Program-made: the position numbers and the translations under genes
Source: an uncultured Lactobacillus sp.
GTDB lineage: Bacteria; Bacillota; Bacilli; Lactobacillales; Lactobacillaceae
Assembly: GCF_944327175.1 (NCBI RefSeq)
Contig: NZ_CALVGT010000004.1
Coordinates: 1 to 46,233, forward strand
Reading direction: 5' to 3'
Length of the DNA: 46,233 nt
Part shown: positions 17,242-26,197 of the stretch, piece after piece
Layout: every line of letters begins with the position of its first letter
Numbering within the stretch: the stretch's first letter is position 1
The notes under the pieces: model-generated
What the model saw: only the letters and a program-made list of their open reading frames with translations
The model's database searches: none
What the model was told of the DNA's origin: nothing

Positions 17242-18159
17242 TTAGAAAAGATGGTGCTTGCGCATGAGGAAGATCAGCCAGACCATCAAAAGAGCGGTGA
17301 TCAAAATAATGACTATCCAGTCATAGCTGGCCCCGAAAACCGGCAGTTTCACGTTCATCCCGTAAAAACCAGTCAAAATAGTCGGGATAGTCAAAACAAT
17401 GGACCAGACCGTCAGGAACTGCATGGTGTCATTTAGGTTGTTGTTCATCATGTTGTTAGAAGTCGATGACAAAGTCTTGGTAACCTGCCGGGAAATCTGC
17501 ACCATTTCTGAAGACTGGCTGGATTCAATCAAAACGTCGTCCAGCCTTTCCTTGGCCGCTTTGGAAAAAGTCAGCCGGGAATGCTGCAGGCTGTGCAGCA
17601 TCATCTGGTCAGTCTGAATTGAACTGGACAGATAGACCAGACTCTTTTCAATATTGGACAACTCAACCAGGTCCTTATTGTCGATGTCATCGCTCAGCTT
17701 GACGTCCAGATCGTTGCGCTCAGCATCCAGCTGGGTGATGGCCCGCTGGAAGTACTGGGAAGCATACATCAAAAAAGTCACCAGCAGTTCCGTCACGTCC
17801 TGGGCGTGGGAGAGCCGGCGCAAAACCCGGGGATCGTTGAACTCGTCAAAGACATAGCTGGTTTCAATCGTATGGAAAGAAAAGAGGTTCTTGTCCTGCA
17901 GCAAAAAAGTGATTGGCCGGGAAGTGAAGTGCTTGCTGGTCGTCGTTGGCCAGACTGGCACGTCATAGACCAGCAGGTGGGTGTCGGTATATTGGTCGTA
18001 GTCGTAGTGGGGCCGTTCATGCCGGTCGGAAACGTAGGAAATAATTTCCGGGGTAAAGTAAAACTCCGTCTGCAGTCGCCGGCTGTCAGCTTCGTTCAAG
18101 CCATTGACGTCGTACCAGTTAAAGTCAGTTTCAATTGGAAAAATTTGTTGCTTAATCAT
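17242..18159 (-). CDS. CorA-family divalent cation (Mg2+) transporter
   Basis: The 305-residue protein has a long N-terminal cytoplasmic domain, a long helix, then two membrane segments near residues 248-268 and 278-299. The CorA signature YGMNV lies between them at the pore loop. The length is normal. It carries Mg2+, or related ions such as Co2+, across the membrane. It starts the minus-strand unit whose second gene is the beta-lactamase-like protein. The divergent pepIP gene shares the 77-base upstream region. Confidence 0.92.
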   Translation of the reverse strand: MIKQQIFPIETDFNWYDVNGLNEADSRRLQTEFYFTPEIISYVSDRHERPHYDYDQYTDTHLLVYDVPVWPTTTSKHFTSRPITFLLQDKNLFSFHTIETSYVFDEFNDPRVLRRLSHAQDVTELLVTFLMYASQYFQRAITQLDAERNDLDVKLSDDIDNKDLVELSNIEKSLVYLSSSIQTDQMMLHSLQHSRLTFSKAAKERLDDVLIESSQSSEMVQISRQVTKTLSSTSNNMMNNNLNDTMQFLTVWSIVLTIPTILTGFYGMNVKLPVFGASYDWIVIILITALLMVWLIFLMRKHHLF

Positions 18160-18236
18160 GGCTGTCCCACCTTCATTTTACTCATTATTCATGTTACCAT
18201 TTTTTTAAAACGAAATTGTTTAAAGTAGGTAAAATA

Positions 18237-19124
18237 ATGGTGCAAATCACAGAAAAATATCTTCCGTTCGGAAATTGGCAAACCTACTGCCGGATCGTGG
18301 GCGAGGCTACTGACCGCGCCCCGCTCCTGCTTCTGCACGGTGGACCCGGCAGCAGTCACAACTATTTTGAAGTCCTTGACCAAGTCGCTGAAAAAAGCGG
18401 CCGGCAGGTTATCATGTATGACCAATTGGGCTGCGGCAACTCCAGCATCCCCGACGACCAGGCAGAGACGGCCTACACGGCCCGGACCTGGGTCAAGGAG
18501 CTGGAAAATGTCAGAGAGCAGCTGGGCCTGGACCAGATCCACCTCCTGGGGCAAAGCTGGGGCGGGATGCTGGCTTTGATCTACCTATGCGACTACCAGC
18601 CAAAAGGAGTCAAGAGCCTGATCCTCTCCTCCACTTTAGCTTCCGCCAAACTCTGGAGCCAGGAATTGCACCGCTTGATCAAGTACCTGCCAGAAGATGA
18701 GCAGGCCGCTATCAAGGAAGCTGAAACAACTGGCAACTACGACTCCCCGGCCTACCAGGCGGCCAATGCCCACTTCATGGACCAGCACGCCATCAAGCTT
18801 ACGCCGGACCTGCCGGAGCCAGTTTTGCGCAAAAAAAAGGGCGGTAGCCTGGCCTACTTGACCGGCTGGGGCCCTAATGAATATACGCCGATTGGCAACC
18901 TGCACGGCTATGAGTACACTGACCGCTTAAAGGATCTGCACTTGCCGGCCTTGATTACCAGCGGCACTGACGACTTGTGCACTCCCCTAGTAGCTAAAAG
19001 CATGTACGACCACTTGCCAAACGCCCGCTGGGAGCTCTTTGCCGGCTGCGGCCACATGCCTTTTGTCCAGGAAAATGCCAAGTACCAAAAGCTCTTGTCC
19101 GACTGGTTAATCAGCCAGGACTAA
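18237..19124 (+). CDS. pepIP: Proline iminopeptidase (S33)
   Basis: The 295-residue enzyme removes N-terminal proline from peptides. It has HGGPG (34-38), the elbow GQSWGG with Ser107, Asp246 in GTDD and His273 in GCGH. The sequence closely matches the PepIP I remember from L. delbrueckii, which also sets the start at MVQITEKYLPFGNW. The upstream TTG at 18216 is rejected: AGG stands at a good distance from the ATG at 18237 and the known protein begins there. It contributes to peptide use in milk. The stop overlaps the convergent GNAT gene by 4 bases. Confidence 0.97.
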   Translation: MVQITEKYLPFGNWQTYCRIVGEATDRAPLLLLHGGPGSSHNYFEVLDQVAEKSGRQVIMYDQLGCGNSSIPDDQAETAYTARTWVKELENVREQLGLDQIHLLGQSWGGMLALIYLCDYQPKGVKSLILSSTLASAKLWSQELHRLIKYLPEDEQAAIKEAETTGNYDSPAYQAANAHFMDQHAIKLTPDLPEPVLRKKKGGSLAYLTGWGPNEYTPIGNLHGYEYTDRLKDLHLPALITSGTDDLCTPLVAKSMYDHLPNARWELFAGCGHMPFVQENAKYQKLLSDWLISQD

Positions 19125-19642
19125 ACCAGAGCCTTCTTTAACAAAAAATCAGTCTGACGGTCATCGCCAAGAACGAAGACATGCTCGCTGAACCGGGTCA
19201 AACCACGGCTGGCATAGAAGTTCTTGGCGTTTTCGTTGTGCTCCCAAACACCCAGCCAGAGAACAGACTTGCCCCATTCCCGGCCCTTTTCTTCCGCGAA
19301 CTCAAAGAGCTGCTTGCCCAGGCCTCGGTGCTGGAAACTTTTCCGCAGGTAGATCCGCTCGACTTCCAGACCGTTCGGGTCGACTTCTTCATTTTGGGCG
19401 TCGTCAACATTCAGCTTCAAGTAGCCGGCAACTTCCCCGTCCACTTTCAAGAAATAAAAAGAGCTGCCCGGAGTTGCTATTTCTCCCCCAAGCTTGTCTT
19501 CATTGTAGTTTTCGTCCAAAAACTTGGCCATGTCTTCCGGACTGTTGTCTTTGCCAAAAGTGTCCGCGAAAGTTTCCCGGCTGATAGCAATCAAATCTGG
19601 CAAATCTTTCTCACTAACTTGCACAATTTTTACTTCTGTCAT
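19121..19642 (-). CDS. GNAT-family N-acetyltransferase (PaiA-like)
   Basis: The 173-residue protein has the acetyl-CoA motif RKSFQHRGLGKQLFEFAEEK and a following WLGVWEHNENAKNFYASRG segment, as in PaiA-type polyamine acetyltransferases. Its opening (ISRETFADTFGKDNSPEDM) also fits that group. Its 3' end overlaps the pepIP 3' end. The substrate is inferred from similarity only; a diamine, polyamine or amino compound is possible. Confidence 0.85.
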   Translation of the reverse strand: MTEVKIVQVSEKDLPDLIAISRETFADTFGKDNSPEDMAKFLDENYNEDKLGGEIATPGSSFYFLKVDGEVAGYLKLNVDDAQNEEVDPNGLEVERIYLRKSFQHRGLGKQLFEFAEEKGREWGKSVLWLGVWEHNENAKNFYASRGLTRFSEHVFVLGDDRQTDFLLKKALV

Positions 19643-19678
19643 GCTTTGTCTTCTTCTCTTTTTCTGCTTTACAGTTTC

Positions 19679-20266
19679 TTAGTTAAGGCCAGTCAAGACC
19701 CAGGTTCTGAGCAGCATCCCTGCTCTTTCCCAGTCTTCTTCCCGGTAGTCGTGGCCAGCGCCCCGCATTTGCAAAAGTTCGCCTTGCTTCAGCTGCTTGG
19801 CCATCATTTCCAGGCTGGCCAAAGGCGCCTGGTCGTCATCGCTGCCGACAACAATGTAGCTGCGGCCCTGGTAACCCTTAATCTTGTCCCAGTTCTTGAT
19901 AACTGGTGACATTAAAAAGATCCCCCGGACTGACCGGCCGATTTCACTAGCCGCAACAGCTGCAGCATTCCCAGCTTCTCCGTAACCGGCGAAGACGATG
20001 TATTCGCTGGCTACCCGGTCGTCGTTTCTAAGTTCATCAAAGGCCAGGTGGTAGCCGCTAATGGCGCTGGCTGCATCTTCTGCTTCAAAGGTGAAGGTCA
20101 GGATGCCGGCGTCGTTTAAGTAGCGGCTCAGCCAATAGGCCTGGTCCTTGTCACCGGTCTTAGCCAAAATTACTAAGGGGGTCATCCCTTCGATCGGGTT
20201 GACGGCTTCACCCCAAATTCCTTTTAACTTACCCTTGGCGCTGATTAAGGTCATCTCTTTTTCCAT
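19679..20266 (-). CDS. Small alpha/beta-hydrolase-like protein lacking the serine nucleophile
   Basis: The 195-residue protein follows the alpha/beta-hydrolase order. It has a strand and hydrophobic segment near 30, an elbow-like FAGYGEAGNAA at 92-102, an acid-bearing GSDDDQAP near 147 and GAGHDY near 173. The elbow has no serine at the expected place, so the usual esterase activity is unlikely. It has a good AAGGAG site. It lies between a GNAT and pepD, all on the minus strand, with gaps of 36 and 74 bases. Function unknown. Confidence 0.65.
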   Translation of the reverse strand: MEKEMTLISAKGKLKGIWGEAVNPIEGMTPLVILAKTGDKDQAYWLSRYLNDAGILTFTFEAEDAASAISGYHLAFDELRNDDRVASEYIVFAGYGEAGNAAAVAASEIGRSVRGIFLMSPVIKNWDKIKGYQGRSYIVVGSDDDQAPLASLEMMAKQLKQGELLQMRGAGHDYREEDWERAGMLLRTWVLTGLN

Positions 20267-20340
20267 AAAAAACTCCTTACGATTTCTTACTTTACATTAA
20301 AAACTTACAACATTTCTATTGTACTATTTTTTGCCAGAAA

Positions 20341-21744
20341 TTATGGCCGGTACTTGTAAATCGAGTTGTTGAGATTGTCCTTGACCAGCTGGTCGAAAAG
20401 GTCTTTACCCTTGGCCGTAATCTCCGCGGCAATTTGATCATTAGCTTCTGTCAAAAAGCCGGCTAATTCTGTTTGGCTTAACTTTTCAGCTGCCCGGTCA
20501 GTTTCGTCGACATGCTGGATCGCCAGACTCTGGCAGTCAGCCTGGAAGTCCCGGAGCTTTCTCTGCCAGTCCTGCTGCTTACCTTCCAGCAAGGCCTGGA
20601 TGCACTTGTAGAGCCAGTAGGCGCTATTAGTTGGGTCAGCCTGGCCGGTCTTGATCTGGTAATTGGCTGGGGTGTCCTTGATATTGGTGTAGAAAGGCAC
20701 CCAAGGCGCGGCCGCGTAAAGGCCGAAGCAGAGCCACTGGATGGCCTTGTAGCCTTCTGGCCGGTCGCTTCTGATCTGCATGATGGAGCATTCCTGCGAC
20801 ACCGTGACAGAAATTGGCCGGTAGGCATTCTTAACCGGGCTTTCTTCCTTGGTCAAGTAATCGTATTCCGTGTTTTCGTAGTGGCTGCTCAAGTAAAATT
20901 GCACGTCTTCGATGGCAATCTTCTTGGCCGGCACCCGGCAAAACGGCATGTCCAAGTCATCGATAGATTGACCCACTTCCGGGTTAAAGAGCTTTTGCCC
21001 ATACCACATCCGGGGAGTGTTATAGCGGAGGTCGTCCTGGTCTCTTGGGGCAAAAATCTCCCGGAAATTAAAGCTGCCAGTCTTAGAAGGATTCAAGTGG
21101 TGGTCATTGACAAACTGGCGGAGGTTAGTGGAATACATGCAGTTGGCCGGGTCATCAAAGTCGATTTCCCCGATGATCATCATGTTTGGTGCCACGACAT
21201 AGCTGTCATCTGGCACCCGGCGGGCAACCCACTGATGACCGGCCCCAGTTTCCATGTACCAGATCTCATTTTCATCGCCAAAAGCAATCCCGTTGCTTTC
21301 GCTTGAACCATATTGTTCCACCAGGCGGCCCAGGCGCTCAACCCCTTCTCTGGCCGTCTTGATGAAAGGCAGGACCAAATAAAGCATGGAGTCTTCCCCG
21401 ATTCCATTTTTAACAAAAGGATCATGGCCTAAGACCCGGCGGTTGCTGGCCTCGCTTTCCGTTGCGCTCATGGCCACGTTGTAGCTGTTGATCCCCTGCT
21501 CGTCAAAGCGGCCGTAGTCTTCTACGGCGTCGCGGACGGCGGTAAAGCCGCAGCCTTCTCCCTTTAAGGGAATTTCAACGCCGGTTCCTTTGGAGACAAA
21601 GAGCTCGTCATAATTTTTAGCTGGATAGTAGACAAAGCGCTTTTCGTTAAAGCCCTGGTCGTAGTCTTCGTCTCTGGCCACGATCGTGGATCCGTCAAGG
21701 CTGGCCTTCTTACCTACCAGCATGGTTGTACAGTTGTCGCGCAT
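20341..21744 (-). CDS. pepD: C69-family dipeptidase
   Basis: The 467-residue protein starts MRDNCTTMLVGKKAS, with Cys5 as the nucleophile of the Ntn-type C69 fold. DGSTIVARDEDYD follows, typical of lactobacillus PepD enzymes. It splits a wide range of dipeptides in the cytoplasm. Its length matches the family. It lies 15 bases after the nuclease gene, with an AAGGAAG site, so the two are likely transcribed together. Lactobacilli often have several pepD copies; which one this is cannot be decided here. Confidence 0.93.
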   Translation of the reverse strand: MRDNCTTMLVGKKASLDGSTIVARDEDYDQGFNEKRFVYYPAKNYDELFVSKGTGVEIPLKGEGCGFTAVRDAVEDYGRFDEQGINSYNVAMSATESEASNRRVLGHDPFVKNGIGEDSMLYLVLPFIKTAREGVERLGRLVEQYGSSESNGIAFGDENEIWYMETGAGHQWVARRVPDDSYVVAPNMMIIGEIDFDDPANCMYSTNLRQFVNDHHLNPSKTGSFNFREIFAPRDQDDLRYNTPRMWYGQKLFNPEVGQSIDDLDMPFCRVPAKKIAIEDVQFYLSSHYENTEYDYLTKEESPVKNAYRPISVTVSQECSIMQIRSDRPEGYKAIQWLCFGLYAAAPWVPFYTNIKDTPANYQIKTGQADPTNSAYWLYKCIQALLEGKQQDWQRKLRDFQADCQSLAIQHVDETDRAAEKLSQTELAGFLTEANDQIAAEITAKGKDLFDQLVKDNLNNSIYKYRP

Positions 21745-21759
21745 TTTTCTTCCTTCTTT

Positions 21760-22602
21760 TTATTCGCTGACCTGCATGCCGCGGTCGATCTTTGCCCGGC
21801 CGGTTTCGTAGTCAAACTGGTAGCCCGGCTGCACATTGTAGATGTAAACGTTGAAATCCAGGCTGCCGTCGGTGGAAACTGCCTGGAGGTTGATCCCCCG
21901 GGCCATGAGTTCCCGGCCTTTAAAAATTGGCGTTGCTTGGTAGATGACCTTTTTCCCGCTTCTTAAAGCTGACCGGACCTTGCTTTCAAAAATCGTCTGG
22001 ATCTTCTGGTTGGAGAAGGCTGACTGGGTAAAAAGGTTCTTAGGGTTGTTCTGGTCACCGGACTGGTTCTTGGGGTTATAGTTGCCGTCCTGGTCGATAC
22101 CGGCGGAAACTGAATAGGCAATCAGGTGGCCCCGGTTGTAGATCTGGGTCCCGTTTTGCCGGTTGGAATGCCAGCCGGTTGGCTGAACGTACTGCCTTAC
22201 TCTTAAGGAGTCGTTAGCCACGTTCCGCTTCTCCAAAAAAGCGGTGTTGGAGCTGGAAGTCCGGTTCTGGCTGTCCAGGTTGGAGTAGATAACCCGGTTG
22301 ACCTTCCAGGCGCTTTTCACCAGGGTGGAGTGGTTGTTGTTAACATAGCGCCAGCCCTTGCCTCCGGATTTAAAAGTCTCCTGGGCTAATTTCTGGTAGT
22401 CGCTCTTGGCTAAGCCCCCGTAGACGGTTTTAGCCGTTTGGGCCGAGCTGACCGCGCTTGATGAAGTGCTGCTGGAACTGGAGCTAGTTAAATTTTCCTG
22501 GCCGCCCTTGGTGTAGACGCCCCAAATGATTGCCGCCGCGGCGACTAAAACCGACAGCAGGCTGGTATTTTGGCGCTTCTTGCGCCTGCGTTTTTTTGCC
22601 AT
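21760..22602 (-). CDS. Membrane-anchored DNA/RNA non-specific endonuclease (EndA/NUC1 type)
   Basis: The 280-residue protein has a strongly basic start (KKRRRKKRQ), one membrane segment (about 14-30) and a serine-rich linker (about 38-52). The nuclease domain carries NRGHLIAYS, the DRGH-type motif with its catalytic His, and a later QSAFSNQKIQTIFE segment. This layout matches streptococcal EndA, which cuts DNA at the cell surface. It is first in an operon with pepD. Roles in DNA uptake or nutrient scavenging are inferred. Confidence 0.88.
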   Translation of the reverse strand: MAKKRRRKKRQNTSLLSVLVAAAAIIWGVYTKGGQENLTSSSSSSTSSSAVSSAQTAKTVYGGLAKSDYQKLAQETFKSGGKGWRYVNNNHSTLVKSAWKVNRVIYSNLDSQNRTSSSNTAFLEKRNVANDSLRVRQYVQPTGWHSNRQNGTQIYNRGHLIAYSVSAGIDQDGNYNPKNQSGDQNNPKNLFTQSAFSNQKIQTIFESKVRSALRSGKKVIYQATPIFKGRELMARGINLQAVSTDGSLDFNVYIYNVQPGYQFDYETGRAKIDRGMQVSE

Positions 22603-22727
22603 TTCTTTTCCTCGCTTTTTAAACTAAAACTATTTTAGAGGATTTTTCCCGGAAACCAAAAGATTTGACCTATAATTGAGAGAAAAAGCAAGCAATACTT
22701 ATCTAATAGAAAGGCAAAGAAAAAATT

Positions 22728-23558
22728 ATGGAAGAATTCAAGCTAAATGACGGAAGCCAGATTCCAAAGATCGGCTTTGGGACTTACAAGATCAAGGGCT
22801 ACCAAGGAGTCCAAGCGATCAGCCAGGCAATTGAAAACGGCTACCGGCTCCTGGACTCAGCCGCCCGCTATGAAAACGAAGGGGCCCTGGGCAAGGCAAT
22901 CAGAAGCAGCTCTGTTAAAAGAAGTCAGCTCTTCGTGACCTCAAAGTTGCCGGGAGCCCACCACGAATACAAGGCCGCGATCAACGAACTGGAAGAAGGC
23001 CTTTTAAGAAGCGGCTTGGACTACTTTGACCTCTACCTGATCCACTGGCCAAATCCTTTGGAAGACCATTATGTAGAAGCCTGGCAGGCCTTGATCGACG
23101 CGCAAAGATTTGGCTTGGTCCGGTCGATTGGGGTGTCGAATTTTGAACCAGGGCATATCGACCGTTTGATTGAGGAAACCGGGGTTACGCCAGCTGTCAA
23201 CCAGGTAGAGCTGCATCCCTACTGGTCCAGCCGCGCCGTCCGGGCTTATGACGATGAGCATGGGATCGTTACGGAAGCCTGGAGTCCGCTCATGCGGGCC
23301 GGGGAAGTTTTCCAGGAAGACTTGATTCAAAAGCTGGCTGCCAAGTACGGCAAGAGCCCGGCTCAAGTAATCTTGCGCTGGGAAGTCCAACTGGGGGTAG
23401 TGCCGATTCCAAAGGCTTCCTCCAGCCAGCACCAGTTGAGCAACCTGGACATTTTTGACTTCACTTTAACTGAAGAGGAAGTGACCGCCTTGACGGACTT
23501 GGACAAGGCAGATGGCCGCCGGCCCGACCGCGACCCTAACCAGCACCAGGAATTTTAA
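22728..23558 (+). CDS. Aldo/keto reductase (2,5-diketo-D-gluconate reductase type)
   Basis: The 276-residue TIM-barrel enzyme has GYRLLDSAARYENEGALGKA with catalytic Asp and Tyr, LFVTSKL with the Lys, and DLYLIHWP with the His. A C-terminal IPKASSSQHQ segment binds NADPH. The tetrad is intact. The start is preceded by AAAGG at a rather long distance (13 bases). It is a single gene with its own terminator. The physiological carbonyl substrate is unknown. Confidence 0.92.
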   Translation: MEEFKLNDGSQIPKIGFGTYKIKGYQGVQAISQAIENGYRLLDSAARYENEGALGKAIRSSSVKRSQLFVTSKLPGAHHEYKAAINELEEGLLRSGLDYFDLYLIHWPNPLEDHYVEAWQALIDAQRFGLVRSIGVSNFEPGHIDRLIEETGVTPAVNQVELHPYWSSRAVRAYDDEHGIVTEAWSPLMRAGEVFQEDLIQKLAAKYGKSPAQVILRWEVQLGVVPIPKASSSQHQLSNLDIFDFTLTEEEVTALTDLDKADGRRPDRDPNQHQEF

Positions 23559-23565
23559 GAAGTAG

Positions 23566-23594
23566 AAAAAAGGCCAGCCTTAGGCTGGTCTTTA
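23566..23594. terminator. Bidirectional terminator
   Basis: AAGGCCAGCC / GGCTGGTCTTT with a TTA loop, flanked by an A run upstream and Ts downstream. It separates the aldo/keto reductase and the convergent PAS gene. Confidence 0.85.
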
Positions 23595-23624
23595 ATAGTA
23601 GTATGATCGCAAAAAATGCTTTGA

Positions 23625-24368
23625 TTAGTGGTGTGAAGCACCGCTAGTTGCTTCTGGTTCAGCTGGCTTTTCTTCTTCCTCGGCAGCTGCTGCCTTGGTT
23701 GAAGGACCGGTCTTAGCGTCTGGGTCAGAGTTGCGGCGGTAAGTTGCACCAGTTGAAGCGTCTGGGTCAACAACCAGCTTTTGGCCAGTTGATTCGCAGA
23801 AGTACTTCACAAATGGGTAGATGTCTTGAGCCCATTCGTAGATACCCATGTAGTTGCCTTCTTCGTCTTCCACTCTCTTGTAGTAGTGCAAAACGAGTTC
23901 AGTCAAGTTACCAGTTGGTACTGGCATCCAAACTGCATCATGGCCGCCTTCCTTGGTCCGCAGGGCGTGAACAACCTTCTTGGCATTAGGGATAACGTCG
24001 CGGATGTCTGGGTGAATAGTCCCCATGGTGTCACCAACTTGCGCTGGTACCCGGCCGGCCTTCATCTTGTAGTTAGGGTCTTGCGGACGGTTATACCACA
24101 GGAATTGGTTGTTGTCGTCCACGAAAGTCAGTTCACCGAAAGTATTGCGGAGCATCCAGTTGATTTGGTTAACCGTCAGCAAACCTGAGTCCAGCTTAAC
24201 GTAGTCGTCGCCTTCAGCAGCGTTAACCTTGGCAGCTGCCTTGTCTAGCCATTCTGGGTCATTCTTGTCCAAGCCATCAACAGTGTAACTGCTATGGCCA
24301 GTTGATTCAAAATCTTCCTTCAAGTATTCTTCAGGGTTCATGTTCTGCAGCCATTTTGGTTCTGCCAT
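23625..24368 (-). CDS. PAS-domain protein with an acidic, alanine-rich tail
   Basis: The 247-residue protein has an N-terminal helical part and a PAS-like domain at about 78-195 (FGELTFVDDNNQFLWYN, later ELVLHYYKRVEDEEGNYMG). This resembles the C-terminal PAS part of DUF438 proteins. The tail from about 210 is low-complexity (Ala, Glu, Pro) and ends in two histidines. No kinase, HTH or other output domain is present. It is a single gene with a strong promoter and an AAGGAG site. A sensor or small-molecule binding role is inferred. Confidence 0.7.
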   Translation of the reverse strand: MAEPKWLQNMNPEEYLKEDFESTGHSSYTVDGLDKNDPEWLDKAAAKVNAAEGDDYVKLDSGLLTVNQINWMLRNTFGELTFVDDNNQFLWYNRPQDPNYKMKAGRVPAQVGDTMGTIHPDIRDVIPNAKKVVHALRTKEGGHDAVWMPVPTGNLTELVLHYYKRVEDEEGNYMGIYEWAQDIYPFVKYFCESTGQKLVVDPDASTGATYRRNSDPDAKTGPSTKAAAAEEEEKPAEPEATSGASHH

Positions 24369-24429
24369 AATTTAATCTCCTTAAGTTATTGCAACAAACT
24401 ATTTTCTTGTTTTCTTACTTACACTCTCT

Positions 24430-24458
24430 ATTGTATCTTGTAAGCACTTACTTATCAA
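24430..24458 (-). promoter_or_regulatory. Promoter of the PAS gene with an internal palindrome
   Basis: Minus strand TTGATA (24458-24453), 17 bases, TACAAT (24435-24430). The spacer holds the inverted repeat GTAAG-TG-CTTAC, a likely binding site for a regulator. The AT-rich bases 24460-24556 show nothing else. Confidence 0.75.
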
Positions 24459-24556
24459 GAGCAATATATCATATTTTTTATATGTACAAAAATAGATATT
24501 TATCTTTTACTAAATCAAAATCTTTCAATATATATATTTTACTGTATAAAAGTAAC

Positions 24557-24579
24557 AAAAAGCCAGCTTAGGCTGGCTT
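24557..24579 (-). terminator. Terminator at the end of the ABC exporter gene
   Basis: The stem AAGCCAGC / GCTGGCTT has the exporter's TAA stop codon in its loop. On the minus strand it is followed by TTTTTG. Confidence 0.8.
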
Positions 24580-26163
24580 AACTTTGTCTAAAACAATAAT
24601 CTGGTCGAACATGGCTTTTTCCACGTCCGAAATCTTGTGGGCGACTTCGATCACCGCTACCTTCGGGCTGCCCAATAAGGTCTCATGGATCTCCAAAGAC
24701 AGGCGGGGATCCAGGGCACTGGTGGCTTCGTCAGCCAGCAGGATTGGCCGGCCGGACAAGAGGGCCCGGGCAATTTCCACCCGCTGGATCTGCCCGCCGG
24801 AGAGGTTGTTGCCGTTCTCCCCAACCGGGTAATCCAAGCCGTTTTCCTGGATCAAGTCATCCAGGCCCGCTTCATGGCAGGCCATGAGCAACTGTTCTTC
24901 ATCCACCTGCCGGCCCATAGTCACGTTAAAGCGGAGGGTATCGTCAAACATGAAAGGCTTCTGGTTGACGTAGGAGTAGAAGTTGTGGGCCTTATACCAG
25001 TCCCCTGTCACTTCTTCACCGTTGATCAAGATTTCACCATGGCTTGGCGTGTAGATACCCAGCATGAGGCGCAAGAGGGTGGTCTTCCCCCAGCCGGACG
25101 GGGCCATCAAGAGGATCTTTTCCCCCGGCTTGACCTTGATGTTCACGTGTTCAAAAATCTGCCGCTTGCTGTGCTTGGTCACGTAGGCCACGTCCTGGAT
25201 TTCCATGCCGTCAAAGTGGTCGACCGGGTAATTGTCGTCTTTTTGCACGTAGTTGAGGGCCCGCTGGGTTCTCTGCCACATCGGCACGGTTGACTTGACC
25301 TGGTTGAATTCGTTAAACAGGGTGACCACCGGGCTGATGAAGTTGATGGCCAAGTCGACCATCATGACCAGGGTCCCAACCGCCAGCCGCCCCTGCATCA
25401 TCATGATCCCACCGATCGTACAGGGAATGATGAAGCAGAAAAGCTCAGCAGCTGAGTAGATCAATTCCAGGGCCCAGGCCTGAGTCAAGCTCATGTTCCG
25501 AAGGGCGGTTTCCATATTCCCGGCAGCCCCCACCGCCCGTTTGACAATATTGGTGCGGACGTTGTAGAGCCGGGCTGACTGGGCCCCGCTTAAGCTGTCT
25601 GACACGTATTGGGTGTAGACGGCGTTCTTCTGGGCCCAGATCCGGGACTTCTTGGTGATGATCTTGCTGGTAATCATCTGCACGCCGGCCGGGGCCAGAG
25701 TCGCCACGATAAAAACCAGGGTCATTTCCCAGGAGTTATAAAAGGCAAAGGCCAAAGAGCCCGCAAAGGTCAAACTTTGGTAGATGATATCCAGCTGGGC
25801 CGTAACCCGGTTGGTTTCGATCTGCTTTAAGTCGTTGGTCATGAAACTCAGCCCGTCCTTAGTGTCCAGGCTGTTTTGGTCGATCAGGTAGCGGAGGTTG
25901 GCCTCTTTCAAGGTCATGTTCACGCTTCTGATGATGTTCATTTTGGTCGTTTCATAGAAGAAATTGCTGGCCATGAACAAAAGCTGGCCCCCGGCCGTCA
26001 AGGCCGCGAAGCCGACCAGGCGGCCGTAATCAGCCTTGCCAGAAGAGGCAATGTTCAGCATGACCTTGAGCATGTAGGCCACGAACAAAACATTGCAGGC
26101 CTTGATGGCGGCCAGGAAGCTGAACAGGGCTACCTGGCTTTTCCGTGCGTATTTGAGACTCAT
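24568..26163 (-). CDS. ABC exporter, fused membrane and ATPase domains
   Basis: From ATG 26163 the protein has 531 residues. Six membrane helices lie in the first 310 or so. The ATPase has Walker A (APSGWGKTTLL), the signature LSGGQIQRVEIARALL, Walker B (ILLADEATSALD) and a closing His. All motifs are intact. The open frame reaches 26370, but an extended -10 promoter at 26189 and AGAGAGG 9 bases before the ATG support the shorter form. It would work as a homodimer or with a partner elsewhere. The cargo is unknown; a peptide, lipid or drug is possible. Confidence 0.88.
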   Translation of the reverse strand: MSLKYARKSQVALFSFLAAIKACNVLFVAYMLKVMLNIASSGKADYGRLVGFAALTAGGQLLFMASNFFYETTKMNIIRSVNMTLKEANLRYLIDQNSLDTKDGLSFMTNDLKQIETNRVTAQLDIIYQSLTFAGSLAFAFYNSWEMTLVFIVATLAPAGVQMITSKIITKKSRIWAQKNAVYTQYVSDSLSGAQSARLYNVRTNIVKRAVGAAGNMETALRNMSLTQAWALELIYSAAELFCFIIPCTIGGIMMMQGRLAVGTLVMMVDLAINFISPVVTLFNEFNQVKSTVPMWQRTQRALNYVQKDDNYPVDHFDGMEIQDVAYVTKHSKRQIFEHVNIKVKPGEKILLMAPSGWGKTTLLRLMLGIYTPSHGEILINGEEVTGDWYKAHNFYSYVNQKPFMFDDTLRFNVTMGRQVDEEQLLMACHEAGLDDLIQENGLDYPVGENGNNLSGGQIQRVEIARALLSGRPILLADEATSALDPRLSLEIHETLLGSPKVAVIEVAHKISDVEKAMFDQIIVLDKVKPA

Positions 26164-26188
26164 CGGATAATCCCTCTCTTTCATAAAC

Positions 26189-26197
26189 ATTATAGCA
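26189..26197 (-). promoter_or_regulatory. Extended -10 promoter of the ABC exporter
   Basis: Minus strand TGCTATAAT, an extended -10 element with a perfect TATAAT. No clear -35 is needed or seen. Transcription would start about 20 bases before the ATG at 26163. Confidence 0.65.

Noticed and set aside
18216-18236. Upstream TTG start for pepIP
   Set aside because: The ATG at 18237 has a better ribosome site and gives the N-terminus known for this enzyme.
24389-24571. 60-codon plus-strand frame in the AT-rich gap
   Set aside because: It has no ribosome site, runs through the PAS promoter and a terminator, and its composition follows the AT-rich DNA.
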